Below, piece after piece: positions 53,181 through 62,557 of a stretch of DNA of 64,000 bases. The DNA is from Ensifer sp. MPMI2T (GTDB lineage Bacteria > Pseudomonadota > Alphaproteobacteria > Rhizobiales > Rhizobiaceae), in the NCBI RefSeq assembly GCF_004827385.1, contig NZ_SRXN01000030.1, positions 1 through 64,000 of the forward strand, read 5' to 3'. A program made the position numbers and the translations under genes. How positions within the stretch are numbered: the first letter of the stretch is position 1; each line of letters opens with the position of its first letter. The notes under the pieces were generated by a model. The model was not told the origin of the DNA, ran no database searches, and saw nothing but the letters and a program-made list of their open reading frames with translations.

Positions 53181-54335
53181 GTGAGCGGACTCGAAACTGC
53201 GATCAGGAATGCACTGGAACGCTCGGACAGAACCAATGCGGAAATCCGTGCACGCATCTATCAGTCGGCCCGTCAGGCGCTGGAAAACGGACTGAAAAAG
53301 CAGCAAATCGAAGACCCCGATGTGATCGCGAAACAGCGCCACCGGCTCGAAGCGGTCATTCACGCGATCGAGACGGAAGAACGCGCGGCCCTGCGGGCGC
53401 GTCCCACGGCGGCACCGGTCGTCAGCCTCGGCGGAGCAGGCGAGCGGGCGGCCCCTAATCCGGCGGCTGCAGATCTTTCCGTCTCCCCCCGTCGCGAGCC
53501 GAGTGCCGGTGAAAAAGGACGCGCCGGGCAGGGCGACAGCGACCTTGGTGCCCTGCGCGCCGATCGCGAGGACTCGTTGGCCACGGGGCGGACCACTGCC
53601 ACATCACAATCTGCCGCTGCGGGCGGCAAGGCCGAGTCGGCTGCGCCGGACGTCGGCGCCGCGGATAAGCGGCCGCGCAAGCGCCGGCGCGGGCGCCTGC
53701 TTTCCTTTGCCATGGTCGTGGCGACGCTCGCGGCGGCTGCCGGCGCCACGGTGTGGTGGATCCAGACGAACGACCTGCTGAAATCTCCGGCCGATACCAG
53801 CGTTGCCAATCCGCCGGCCACTGTGGAATCGGAGGATTTCGACGGCGCGGCAGGACTTCAGAACCTTGCCGCTCAGGAAGGCTTCTCCGGCGAATGGATC
53901 GAGGTATTCACGCCGGCGGAGGTCGCGGCGATCAGGCCGGGCGCGCGCTCCACCGTCGAGCCTTTGAATGACGAAGGCGGTGAGCGCGTGCGCGTGACGT
54001 CGGCAGTCGCCGGCAGGGATGGGGATCTCGTCTTCGAGATTCCCGCCGACATACTGGCGCAGCTCTCCGGCAAATCATCGACACTGGCGCTCACCGTCCA
54101 GGCCATGCCCGGCAAGACAGCGGAATTTTCTGTCGAATGCGACTTCTCCTCGCTCGGTGCCTGTGGCCGCCACCGGTTCACCGTGCATGACGAGCGGCTG
54201 GATATGCTTTTCAAGATCTCGTTCGATCGCGGTAGTACGCCAAGCGGGCCCGGCAGGCTCGTGCTCAACAGCGACGTCAGTGGAGCAGGCAACAGCCTGG
54301 ACGTTTTCGCGATTCGTGTGCTGCCGGGGCAATAA
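53181..54335 (+). CDS. Single-pass membrane protein of unknown function
   Basis: A 384-residue protein starting at GTG 53181 behind GAAGGA. Residues 1-75 are a charged helical region (SGLETAIRNALERSDRTNAE, then RLEAVIHAIETEERA). A Pro/Ala/Gly-rich linker of about 90 residues follows, then the basic patch RPRKRRRGR, one membrane helix (LLSFAMVVATLAAAAGATVW, near 180-200) and a beta-rich periplasmic domain of about 175 residues containing two Cys. I recognise no family. It is convergent with ppk2; the inside-in, outside-out arrangement would suit a structural or sensory role, which is not proven. Confidence 0.75.
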   Translation: MSGLETAIRNALERSDRTNAEIRARIYQSARQALENGLKKQQIEDPDVIAKQRHRLEAVIHAIETEERAALRARPTAAPVVSLGGAGERAAPNPAAADLSVSPRREPSAGEKGRAGQGDSDLGALRADREDSLATGRTTATSQSAAAGGKAESAAPDVGAADKRPRKRRRGRLLSFAMVVATLAAAAGATVWWIQTNDLLKSPADTSVANPPATVESEDFDGAAGLQNLAAQEGFSGEWIEVFTPAEVAAIRPGARSTVEPLNDEGGERVRVTSAVAGRDGDLVFEIPADILAQLSGKSSTLALTVQAMPGKTAEFSVECDFSSLGACGRHRFTVHDERLDMLFKISFDRGSTPSGPGRLVLNSDVSGAGNSLDVFAIRVLPGQ

Positions 54336-54386
54336 CGCAGTCAGGCGCCCTCTGTCGCAAATCTGCGCCTGAAAAGACGAACGGCG

Positions 54387-54407
54387 CGTGCGTTCATTGA
54401 ACGCACG
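54387..54407. terminator. Palindrome between convergent genes
   Basis: CGTGCGTTCA-T-TGAACGCACG is a perfect 10-bp inverted repeat around one base, placed between the stops of the membrane protein gene and ppk2. No T-run follows on either strand, so a role in ending both transcripts is only likely by position. Confidence 0.45.
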
Positions 54408-54421
54408 TTCCAATATTCAGA

Positions 54422-55324
54422 TCATTTCAGGAAACCCGGTCCGGAGCCGACGATCTTGTCATCGATCTCGCCGATGGCCGCCTTGTCCTTGCCGTCATAG
54501 TCCAGATTCTTAAGGATGTGGCGGATCAGATTGATCCGGGCACGGCGCTTGTCGTTGCCGCGGATGACCGTCCAAGGGGCATAATCCGTATGGGTTTCCT
54601 TCAGCATCCGATCGCGCTTCTCAGTGTAGTCATCCCATTTGTTCAATGCCGCGATGTCCATCGGCGACAGCTTCCAGATCTTCAAGGGATCATGCCGGCG
54701 ATCATGGAATCGCTTCAATTGCATCTCCCGGCCGATATTCAGCCAGAATTTGAAGAGCTGGATGCCCTCGTGGACGATCATTTTCTCGAAGCGGGGAGCC
54801 TGCTTGAGAAAATGCTCGTACTGCTCGGGTGTGCAGAAACCCATGACCGGTTCCACACCTGCGCGGTTGTACCAGGAGCGATCGAAGAGCACGAATTCCC
54901 CCGCCGTTGGAAAGGTTGCCACGTAGCGCTGGAAATACCATTGGCCGCGCTCGGTCTCGGTCGGTTTGGTGAGCGCGACGATGCGGGCGGAACGAGGGTT
55001 CATATAGGCCATAGTCGCATGGATGGCGCCGCCCTTGCCGGCCGCGTCGCGGCCTTCGAAAAGCGCCATCACCCGCTTGCCGGTAGCCTGCATCCACAAT
55101 TGGACCTTGACGAGTTCGATCTGCAGTCTCGTCAGCGTTTCTTCGTACTCCTCCTCTTCGAGCTTCTTCTTGTAGGGATAATCATCGGACGAGAAGGCCT
55201 CGTCATCGATCCAATTCGGGAATTGCGGGTTATCTATATCGAAGACGCGGGACTTGCCGCCGATCCGCAATTCGACTGCCCGGCTCTGCGGTTTGGCCTC
55301 AGCTGCCGCTGTTTCTGCTGCCAT
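54422..55324 (-). CDS. ppk2: Polyphosphate kinase 2
   Basis: A 300-residue family-2 polyphosphate kinase (one-domain, class I), which uses polyphosphate to phosphorylate ADP or GDP. Walker A is [14 protein letters not shown] (about 89-102), Walker B/lid [17 protein letters not shown] with D148, and the lid Arg cluster is [20 protein letters not shown] 55324 has GGGAGG at good spacing and gives the 300-residue length of the structurally studied S. meliloti homologue SMc02148; the in-frame ATG at 55369 has no ribosome site. It adjoins the phosphate regulon, fitting phosphate storage metabolism. Confidence 0.95.
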   Translation of the reverse strand: MAAETAAAEAKPQSRAVELRIGGKSRVFDIDNPQFPNWIDDEAFSSDDYPYKKKLEEEEYEETLTRLQIELVKVQLWMQATGKRVMALFEGRDAAGKGGAIHATMAYMNPRSARIVALTKPTETERGQWYFQRYVATFPTAGEFVLFDRSWYNRAGVEPVMGFCTPEQYEHFLKQAPRFEKMIVHEGIQLFKFWLNIGREMQLKRFHDRRHDPLKIWKLSPMDIAALNKWDDYTEKRDRMLKETHTDYAPWTVIRGNDKRRARINLIRHILKNLDYDGKDKAAIGEIDDKIVGSGPGFLK

Positions 55325-55464
55325 TTGCCTTGCCTCCCGCTGATGCTCGATTTCCTCGAAAGAGGCCACAATTGCATTGCGGATTCAAGCGTGTCGTGAA
55401 AATCATGTCATGAAGCAGCGCTATCTCTCTGCTTTCGCGGCATCGTGATCAGGGAGAACTGCAA

Positions 55465-56724
55465 TTGAGTCATGAGGAAGTTGTGTTGGACGACGCAAAG
55501 GTGTTCTGGCGAACGCTGCTGCCGAGGCTGAAGGCGGAACGGTGGGTTCTCGGCCTTTCGGTCCTCATCGCCGTTCTAGCCACGCTCGCCGGTATTCATA
55601 TCCTCGCTGTGCTGCCGTTCTGGATCGTTCTTGCCGCGGCGCTGCTCAATCGCAGCGTGCCATCCGAGCAGCCGCCACCGGTCAGCGTCGTTGCCGCCGA
55701 AAAGGGAGGGGATCCGCTGATTCCGGCGTTGAACGCGCTCGATATGCCCGTGCTCGCTGTCGCCGCCGACGAGACAGTGGTGTTTCAGAACATTGCCGCC
55801 GAAAAGGCCTTCGGCACGATTCCCCCGAACAGCGATCTTTCCGCGCGCGTCCGTTCGCCGGGCATCCTCGATATGGTTCGCGAGACAATCGCCACCGGCA
55901 AGATCAATCAGATCGAACACACCGAAAGACTGCCGTCGGATGCCGTCTATGTCGTGAGGGTTGCGCCTGCCGAAATTGAAACGGACGCTTCGAGCCGGCG
56001 TATCTTCCTGCTCACCTATCGCGACATCTCACAGGCGCGCCGGATCGACCGCATGCGCTCCGATTTCGTCGCCAATGCCAGCCATGAGTTGCGCACGCCG
56101 CTCGCCTCTCTTCGCGGTTTTATAGAGACGCTGCAGGGGCCGGCGCGCAGCGATCCGAAGGCGCAGGAGAAGTTTTTCGGCATCATGCACGAGCAGGTCA
56201 CCCGCATGAGTCGTCTCGTCGACGATCTCCTGTCGCTCTCCAGGCTCGAATTGAAGTCCCACCTTGCCCCGGAGGATATGGTCGATCTGGCGCCGCTGCT
56301 TGGGCACGTGCGCGACAGCCTGCTGCCGCTCGCGACCGAACTTGACGTGACGATATCGCTCGACGTCCCCGATGCACCGGTCTTCGTCCGGGGAGATCGC
56401 GACGAATTGATCGAAGTTTTCGAGAACCTGATCGAGAACGCCTGCAAATACGGGCAGGAGGGAAAGAGGGTCGAGGTGCGTCTCGCAGGTGGCGAGGGCG
56501 AGCAGGCCGAGGTGACGGTCGAGGACCACGGCCCGGGTATCCCGGCCGAGCACGTGCCGAGAATTACCGAACGTTTCTATCGGGTTAACGTCGAGGCGAG
56601 CCGCTCCAAGAAAGGCACCGGTCTCGGGCTCGCCATCGTCAAGCATATCCTTACGCGTCACCGTGCCCGTCTCCTCGTCCATTCGGAGGTCGGCAAGGGT
56701 ACGATCTTCACGGTCCGCTTCTGA
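55465..56724 (+). CDS. phoR: Phosphate regulon sensor kinase PhoR
   Basis: A 419-residue kinase. Two hydrophobic helices near the N-terminus (about 27-61) have no periplasmic sensor between them, as in PhoR. A PAS-like domain (about 85-190) follows, then HisKA with H207 in ANASHELRTPLASL, N box ENLIENACKYG, DHGPGIP and KGTGLGLAI. The start is TTG 55465, 8 bases after AGGGAG; no ATG fits. It senses phosphate supply through PstSCAB-PhoU and phosphorylates PhoB, encoded at the far end of this cluster. Confidence 0.93.
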   Translation: MSHEEVVLDDAKVFWRTLLPRLKAERWVLGLSVLIAVLATLAGIHILAVLPFWIVLAAALLNRSVPSEQPPPVSVVAAEKGGDPLIPALNALDMPVLAVAADETVVFQNIAAEKAFGTIPPNSDLSARVRSPGILDMVRETIATGKINQIEHTERLPSDAVYVVRVAPAEIETDASSRRIFLLTYRDISQARRIDRMRSDFVANASHELRTPLASLRGFIETLQGPARSDPKAQEKFFGIMHEQVTRMSRLVDDLLSLSRLELKSHLAPEDMVDLAPLLGHVRDSLLPLATELDVTISLDVPDAPVFVRGDRDELIEVFENLIENACKYGQEGKRVEVRLAGGEGEQAEVTVEDHGPGIPAEHVPRITERFYRVNVEASRSKKGTGLGLAIVKHILTRHRARLLVHSEVGKGTIFTVRF

Positions 56725-56785
56725 CACAAAACGTCGTCGCCCCATCGCGGAATTCAGAATCAAGCAGATTCTCCAACGACATAGT

Positions 56786-56814
56786 CTGTCATAAATGTTT
56801 CATCAAACTGACAT
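56786..56814 (+). promoter_or_regulatory. Pho box upstream of pstS
   Basis: Three 7-base half-sites at an 11-base period: CTGTCAT-N4-GTTTCAT-N4-CTGACAT. This is the PhoB direct-repeat pattern with one extra unit, about 105 bases before the pstS start. A -10 could not be fixed with confidence. Confidence 0.85.
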
Positions 56815-56918
56815 AAAAGGTGTGACCATCGGCGGCTAACTAGGGGCCGCCGATCATACGGCGAAGAGAGCGCTGCAAACTAAGCGCACCAACACAAGCC
56901 CATTCCGGGAGAACATCT

Positions 56919-57953
56919 ATGAAAGCTCTTAAACTCACTGTAGCGGCGCTGGTCGCTTCCGCCGCGTTCGCGGGCGCCGCAGCGGCTCGCGACCAGGTTC
57001 AGGTCGCTGGCTCCTCGACCGTTCTTCCCTACGCAAAGATCGTCGCCGAGACCTTCGGTGAGACCTTCCCCGACTTCAAGACGCCGGTCGTCGAGTCCGG
57101 TGGCTCGTCCGCCGGTCTCAAGGAATTCTGCAAGGGCGTCGGCGAAGACACGATCGACATCGCCAACTCCTCGCGCAAGATCAAGGACAGCGAAATCGAG
57201 GCCTGCAAGGCTGCTGGCGTGACCGAGATCCAGGAAGTCAAGATCGGTTATGACGGCATCGTCTTCGCGACCGACGCCGGCAACGCCGATCTCGCACTGA
57301 AGCCGGAGCACCTTTACAAGGCGCTCGCCGCTGAGGTCGTCGTCGACGGCAAGCTCGTCGCCAACCCCTACAAGAAATGGTCTGAAGTCGACGCCTCGCT
57401 TCCGGATGCCGAAATCGCCGCCTATATCCCGGGCGAAAAGCACGGCACGCGTGAAGTCTTCGAAGAGAAGATCCTTGCTGCAGGCTGCAAGGCCGAAGGC
57501 GCTTTGGACGTCATCAAGGCTGCCATCAGCGACGAAAAGGCCGCCGCCAAGAAGTGCGTCGCTGTGCGCAAGGACGGCATGGCAGTCGACATCGACGGCG
57601 ACTACACCGAAACGCTCGCCCGCATTGCTTCCAACAAGAGCGGCATCGGCGTGTTCGGTCTTTCGTTCTACGAAAACAACGCCGACAAGCTGAAGGTCGC
57701 AACCGTCGACGGCGTCGTTCCCTCCACCGAAACGATCGCTTCGGGCGAGTACCCGGTTTCCCGCCCGCTGTTCTTCTACGTCAAGAAGGCGCACATGGGC
57801 GTTGTTCCGGGCCTTAAGGAATATGTCGAGTTCTTCATCGACGACCAGATGATCGGTCCCGACAGCCCGCTTGCCCAATACGGCCTCGTAGCCGCTCCGG
57901 ATGCCGAGCGTGAAGAAATCCGCAAGGCTTTCGAAGCCGGCAACATGCTCTGA
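56919..57953 (+). CDS. pstS: Phosphate ABC transporter, periplasmic binding protein
   Basis: A 344-residue phosphate-binding protein. The signal peptide MKALKLTVAALVASAAFAGA is cleaved near AAA. Phosphate ligands lie in QVAGSSTVLPYA and VESGGSSAGLKEFCKGVGEDTIDIANSSR. It belongs to the long PstS type with the SFYENNADKL region. CGGGAGAAC precedes the ATG. It is the first gene of pstSCAB-phoU-phoB, driven from the Pho box. Confidence 0.95.
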   Translation: MKALKLTVAALVASAAFAGAAAARDQVQVAGSSTVLPYAKIVAETFGETFPDFKTPVVESGGSSAGLKEFCKGVGEDTIDIANSSRKIKDSEIEACKAAGVTEIQEVKIGYDGIVFATDAGNADLALKPEHLYKALAAEVVVDGKLVANPYKKWSEVDASLPDAEIAAYIPGEKHGTREVFEEKILAAGCKAEGALDVIKAAISDEKAAAKKCVAVRKDGMAVDIDGDYTETLARIASNKSGIGVFGLSFYENNADKLKVATVDGVVPSTETIASGEYPVSRPLFFYVKKAHMGVVPGLKEYVEFFIDDQMIGPDSPLAQYGLVAAPDAEREEIRKAFEAGNML

Positions 57954-57963
57954 TTAGAGACAC

Positions 57964-57994
57964 GCCCCGGCGCGACCTGGTGTTGCGCCGGGGC
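57964..57994 (+). terminator. Intercistronic hairpin between pstS and pstC
   Basis: GCCCCGGCGC and GCGCCGGGGC pair across an 11-base loop, 10 bases after the pstS stop. No clear T-run follows, which fits partial termination or mRNA protection that makes PstS more abundant than the permease. Confidence 0.7.
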
Positions 57995-58050
57995 ATGCGT
58001 TCATTCGATTTGCCGGTGGCCAGGATGGCCCTTGCCGGGGAGACGTGCCG

Positions 58051-59535
58051 ATGAGTACTTCGCTCCTTCTTTTGATCATTGTTTTGATTGGTTTCATTGC
58101 CTATTTCGCCGGCCGCGCGCGTTCGTTCGCGCAGTCGGGCGGCAAGCTCGCGAATCTGCACTCTCTGCCCGGCTATCATGGCAGCTACGTTGCCATATGG
58201 GCGATGCTGCCGGCGGCGCTTGTGCTCGCCGCCTGGCTGATCGCATCGCCGCTCTACATCGATTCCAGCGTTCGCGCGTCGCTTCCAGATTCCGTACGCA
58301 GCCAGGGTGAAGCGACCACGCAGCTTGCGCTCGGACAGGTTAAGTCTGTCGCTGCCGGTCTCGTCCGCTTGAACGCGGACGAAATCGCTGCGCTTGAAAA
58401 TGGTTCCGCCAACCTGCGCGAAACGCTCGCCGCCAAGGGTGTGGCGCTCGCCGGCGAAGGCGAGCCGTACATGATCAAGGCCGCCCAGCAATTCAACGCC
58501 ATGCGAACCTACAGTCGCTGGCTGATGAGCGCCGTCGTGCTTCTCGTCGCCGTCGCGGGCGGCATCTACGCGATCCGCAATATCACCACTCGCTTTCGCG
58601 CCCGCAACCAGGTCGAGCGCGTCATGCTCGCCTCGTTGATCGTTGCCTCGTCTATCGCGATCCTCACCACGATCGGTATCGTCGCTTCGATGCTGTCGGA
58701 GGCGGGTCGCTTCTTCAGCATGGTATCGCCCGTCGAGTTCTTCTTCGGAACCGTTTGGGACCCGCGTTTCGCGGCGGCCGGCAGCAGCGGCGAGTCGGGC
58801 CAGTTCGGCCTCCTGCCGCTTCTCGGCGGCACGCTCTATATCGCCTTCGTCGCCATGCTGTTTGCGGTACCCATCGGGCTTTTTGCGGCCATATACATGG
58901 CCGAATATGCAAACCCGCGGCTGCGTTCGACGGCAAAGCCGCTTCTCGAGGTGCTCGCCGGCATCCCGACGATCGTCTACGGCTTCTTTGCGCTCGTCAC
59001 GGTCGGACCGTTCCTGCGCGATATCTCCACGCAACTGAACGGCCTCATTACCGGCAATTACCAGAACTTCATCCAGGCGCAGAGCGTGCTGACGGCGGGC
59101 ATCGTCATGGGCATCATGCTGATCCCCTTCGTGTCGTCGCTCTCCGACGACATCATCACGCAGGTTCCGCGCGCATTGCGCGACGGCTCGCTGGGCCTCG
59201 GGGCCACGCGCTCGGAAACGGTAAAGCGGGTCATTCTGCCCGCGGCACTGCCCGGCATCGTCGGCGCGCTGCTCTTGACGGCGTCGCGCGCCGTCGGCGA
59301 AACGATGATCGTCGTGCTTGCAGCCGGCGTTGCCGCGCGCATGCAACTGACGCCTTTCGAGCCGATGACGACGGTGACGGTCAAGATCGTTCACCAGTTG
59401 ACGGGCGACCTGGAGTTCACGTCGCCGCAGACGCTCGTCGCCTTCGCGCTCGGCATCACGCTTTTCGTCATCACGCTCTGCCTCAACATCTACGCGCTCT
59501 ATATTGTGCGCAAATATCGGGAACAGTACGAATGA
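58051..59535 (+). CDS. pstC: Phosphate ABC transporter, permease PstC
   Basis: A 494-residue permease with an extended N-terminal half (a helix, a coiled/periplasmic part to about 150, another helix) before the BPD domain with LLPLLGGTLYIAFVAMLFAVPIGL, LEVLAGIPTIVYGFFAL and the EAA-type loop VPRALRDGSLGLGATRSETVKRVILPAALPGI. ATG 58051 lies 8 bases after GGGGAG; GTG 58045 is too close. The frame is complete, unlike S. meliloti 1021, where a one-base loss breaks pstC. It overlaps pstA by ATGA. Confidence 0.95.
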   Translation: MSTSLLLLIIVLIGFIAYFAGRARSFAQSGGKLANLHSLPGYHGSYVAIWAMLPAALVLAAWLIASPLYIDSSVRASLPDSVRSQGEATTQLALGQVKSVAAGLVRLNADEIAALENGSANLRETLAAKGVALAGEGEPYMIKAAQQFNAMRTYSRWLMSAVVLLVAVAGGIYAIRNITTRFRARNQVERVMLASLIVASSIAILTTIGIVASMLSEAGRFFSMVSPVEFFFGTVWDPRFAAAGSSGESGQFGLLPLLGGTLYIAFVAMLFAVPIGLFAAIYMAEYANPRLRSTAKPLLEVLAGIPTIVYGFFALVTVGPFLRDISTQLNGLITGNYQNFIQAQSVLTAGIVMGIMLIPFVSSLSDDIITQVPRALRDGSLGLGATRSETVKRVILPAALPGIVGALLLTASRAVGETMIVVLAAGVAARMQLTPFEPMTTVTVKIVHQLTGDLEFTSPQTLVAFALGITLFVITLCLNIYALYIVRKYREQYE

Positions 59536-60854
59536 CCGAGCTTGCCACCCCCACGGTAAGGGTCTCCACCCGTCCCGCCGAAAGCCGCCGTGATATCGGT
59601 ATCAAGCGCCGCTATGCTGCGGAACGCCGTTTTCGGGCCTATGGCATCAGCGCCATCGTTCTTGGTCTTTTCTTCCTCGCGGTCCTGCTCTCGACGGTGA
59701 TTAAGAACGGCTACACGGCGTTCCAGCAGACGACGATCACCTTGCCGATCGAGTTCTCCGAAAAGGTGATCGATCCGAAGAACGAGCGGGCGACCGACCC
59801 GAAGCAGTTGATGACGGCCAACTATCCGCTGCTTGTGCGCGATGCCCTCGTAAAGCAGCTCGGGCTCGACGCGACAAAGCGGCCGCTGGTCAAGCAGGCG
59901 ACCGACATGGTCTCCGCCAGCGCCCGCACGCAACTGCGCGACATCGTCGTCGCCGATCCCTCGGTCATCGGCAAGACCATACCGGTGACGCTGCTCGCCG
60001 AGGCGAACATCGACTCCGCCTTCAAGGGGCAGATCGATCTGTCTGTCGATGAGAGCAAGCGCAAGGTCAAGGACCGGCAGGTCGCTTGGATGAACCAGCT
60101 TGCCGACGCCGGCGTGCTCAAGAAGAGCTTCAACACCGGCATCTTCTCCTTCGGCGCATCGAGCCGCCCCGAAGCTGCAGGCGTTGGCGTCGCGCTTGTC
60201 GGATCGCTCTACATGATGCTGATCGTCCTGGTTCTGTCGCTGCCGATTGGGGTCGCCGCGTCGATCTATCTTGAGGAGTTCGCGCCGAAGAATCGCCTGA
60301 CGGACCTGATCGAGGTCAACATCAACAATCTCGCCGCGGTGCCGTCGATCGTCTACGGTCTTCTCGGCCTGGCCGTCTTCGTGAATTTTGCTGGAATGCC
60401 GCGCTCGGCCGCGCTCGTCGGCGGCTTCGTGCTGACGCTGATGACGCTGCCGACGATCATCATCGCCACCCGTGCGGCGTTGAAGGCCGTGCCGCCGTCG
60501 ATCCGGTCGGCCGCACTTGGCCTAGGCGCATCGAAGATGCAGACAATCTTCCACCACGTGCTGCCGCTTGCCATGCCCGGTATCCTAACGGGCACAATCA
60601 TCGGCCTCGCGCACGCCCTCGGCGAAACAGCACCGCTGTTGCTGATCGGCATGGTCGCCTTCGTGGTCGATTATCCGGGATCGCCGATGGAACCATCCAC
60701 GGCCCTGCCGGTGCAGATCTACATGTGGGCGAACGAAGCGGAACGCGCCTTTGTCGAGCGGACGTCCGGGGCGATCATCATTCTCCTGATCTTCCTCGTC
60801 TTCATGAACCTGGGCGCAATTCTGTTGCGGCGTCGCTTTGAGCGCCGCTGGTAG
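59532..60854 (+). CDS. pstA: Phosphate ABC transporter, permease PstA
   Basis: A 440-residue permease. An N-terminal cytosolic tail and one helix (about 38-60) are followed by a periplasmic insert of about 150 residues; then come the BPD domain ([20 protein letters not shown]) and the ATPase-contact loop [31 protein letters not shown]. With PstC it forms the channel. Translation is coupled to pstC by the ATGA overlap. Confidence 0.95.
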   Translation: MTELATPTVRVSTRPAESRRDIGIKRRYAAERRFRAYGISAIVLGLFFLAVLLSTVIKNGYTAFQQTTITLPIEFSEKVIDPKNERATDPKQLMTANYPLLVRDALVKQLGLDATKRPLVKQATDMVSASARTQLRDIVVADPSVIGKTIPVTLLAEANIDSAFKGQIDLSVDESKRKVKDRQVAWMNQLADAGVLKKSFNTGIFSFGASSRPEAAGVGVALVGSLYMMLIVLVLSLPIGVAASIYLEEFAPKNRLTDLIEVNINNLAAVPSIVYGLLGLAVFVNFAGMPRSAALVGGFVLTLMTLPTIIIATRAALKAVPPSIRSAALGLGASKMQTIFHHVLPLAMPGILTGTIIGLAHALGETAPLLLIGMVAFVVDYPGSPMEPSTALPVQIYMWANEAERAFVERTSGAIIILLIFLVFMNLGAILLRRRFERRW

Positions 60855-60867
60855 TGGGGTAAGGACT

Positions 60868-61683
60868 ATGAACATGATGTCGGAAGCTGCAGTCGAAAAA
60901 GCTCTGGATCTGAAAATGAATACTGTACCCTACAAGATGATCGGCAAGGATGTGTCGGTCTATTACGGCGAGAAGCGCGCGCTCTTCGACGTCAATCTCA
61001 ATATCCGTGAAAACACCGTGACCGCCTTGATCGGTCCGTCGGGCTGCGGCAAGTCGACGTTTCTGCGCACCTTGAACCGCATGAACGATACGATCGAGAA
61101 CTGCCGCGTTTCCGGCAGGATCACGCTCGACGAGGACGACATTTATGATCCTTCGATCGACGTCGTGGAACTGCGGGCCCGTGTCGGCATGGTGTTCCAG
61201 AAGCCGAACCCGTTCCCGAAGTCGATCTACGAGAACGTCGTCTATGGTCCTCGTATTCATGGTCTCGCCCGCACCAAGGCGGAGTTCGACGAGATCGTCG
61301 AAACGAGCCTGCAAAAGGCCGGTCTTTTCAATGAGGTCAAGGATCGCCTGCACGAGCCGGGTACCGGCCTCTCCGGCGGCCAGCAGCAGCGTCTCTGCAT
61401 CGCGCGTGCCGTGGCTGTTAGTCCTGAGGTGATCCTGATGGACGAGCCCTGTTCGGCGCTCGATCCGATCGCGACCGCGAAGGTCGAGGAACTCATTCAC
61501 GAGCTGCGCGCCAACTTCACGATCGTCATCGTGACGCATTCGATGCAGCAGGCCGCGCGCGTCTCGCAGCGCACCGCCATGTTCCACCTCGGCAATCTCG
61601 TCGAGGAGAACGATACCGACAAGATGTTTACCAATCCGGATGACCAGCGCACGCAGGACTACATCATGGGTCGGTTCGGCTAA
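60868..61683 (+). CDS. pstB: Phosphate ABC transporter, ATP-binding protein
   Basis: A 271-residue ABC ATPase with Walker [10 protein letters not shown] (about 54-62), the PstB-specific [15 protein letters not shown] and [18 protein letters not shown], signature [14 protein letters not shown], Walker [16 protein letters not shown] and switch His in VTHSM. ATG 60868 has AAGGA; the earlier in-frame codon at 60838 lies inside pstA. It powers phosphate import and, with PhoU, signals to PhoR. Confidence 0.97.
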   Translation: MNMMSEAAVEKALDLKMNTVPYKMIGKDVSVYYGEKRALFDVNLNIRENTVTALIGPSGCGKSTFLRTLNRMNDTIENCRVSGRITLDEDDIYDPSIDVVELRARVGMVFQKPNPFPKSIYENVVYGPRIHGLARTKAEFDEIVETSLQKAGLFNEVKDRLHEPGTGLSGGQQQRLCIARAVAVSPEVILMDEPCSALDPIATAKVEELIHELRANFTIVIVTHSMQQAARVSQRTAMFHLGNLVEENDTDKMFTNPDDQRTQDYIMGRFG

Positions 61684-61728
61684 GCGAAGCGACACGTCGA
61701 CCGCGTTGCGAATTTGAGGAACGAGAAC

Positions 61729-62442
61729 ATGTCATCCACACACATCACGTCGGCATTTGACGAGGAGCTCAAATATCTGACGCGCCGCGTCTCGGAAATG
61801 GGCGGGTTGGCCGAGCAGATGGTGGCAGATTCCGTCCGGGCGTTGGTGAATTCCGACCTGGCGCTGGCCCAGAAGGTGATTTCCGACGATGCGATCCTTG
61901 ATGACGCCGAGCGCCAGATCGGCGACAAGGCGATCGTCACCATCGCCAAGCGTCAGCCTATGGCCTCGGATCTCCGCGAGATCATGGGGTCGATCCGTAT
62001 TGCCGCCGATTTGGAACGCGTCGGCGACCTCGGCAAGAACACCGCCAAGCGTGTGATCGCGGTCGCCGGATCCGGCATCCCGCGCAAGCTCGCCCGTGGC
62101 CTGGAGCATCTGGCGGAGCTGGCTTTGGTCCAGCTCAAGGAGGTGCTCGACGTCTATGCCTCCCGCTCGCCGGAGAAGGCAAACAGCATCCGCGAACGCG
62201 ACGAAGAGATCGACGCGATCTACACGTCGCTTTTCCGCGAGTTGCTGACCTATATGATGGAAGATCCGCGCAACATCACGCCGTGCACGCATCTTCTCTT
62301 CTGCGCCAAGAATATCGAGCGTATCGGCGACCACGCGACCAACATTGCCGAAACGATCTACTACATGGCGACGGGCGCCCAGCCGCAGGGCGAGCGGCCA
62401 AAGGACGACACGACTTCGACGTTGGGCTCGGTGACGGACTGA
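61729..62442 (+). CDS. phoU: Phosphate signalling protein PhoU
   Basis: A 237-residue all-helical protein of two three-helix PhoU repeats; metal-cluster motifs are DDAERQIGDKAIVTIAKRQP with RIAADLERVGDLGKNTAKR, and RERDEEIDAIYTSLFREL with CAKNIERIGDHATNIAE. It links PstSCAB activity to PhoR and holds the Pho response off when phosphate is plentiful. ATG 61729 has GAGGA 8 bases upstream; the frame is open from TTG 61714. Confidence 0.95.
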   Translation: MSSTHITSAFDEELKYLTRRVSEMGGLAEQMVADSVRALVNSDLALAQKVISDDAILDDAERQIGDKAIVTIAKRQPMASDLREIMGSIRIAADLERVGDLGKNTAKRVIAVAGSGIPRKLARGLEHLAELALVQLKEVLDVYASRSPEKANSIRERDEEIDAIYTSLFRELLTYMMEDPRNITPCTHLLFCAKNIERIGDHATNIAETIYYMATGAQPQGERPKDDTTSTLGSVTD

Positions 62443-62451
62443 GGTCGCCCG

Positions 62452-62470
62452 CGCATGCTTGGTGCATGCG
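62452..62470 (+). terminator. Hairpin between phoU and phoB
   Basis: CGCATGC-N5-GCATGCG, 10 bases after the phoU stop and without a T-run. It may attenuate readthrough into phoB or protect the upstream message. Confidence 0.5.
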
Positions 62471-62557
62471 TCAAATCTTGTTCCGGCCGCCCTTTCGCGG
62501 CTGACACTGTGTCGCGGCGATATGACGGCCGTCGCGCGTAGGAAGGAGTCGTACTGA

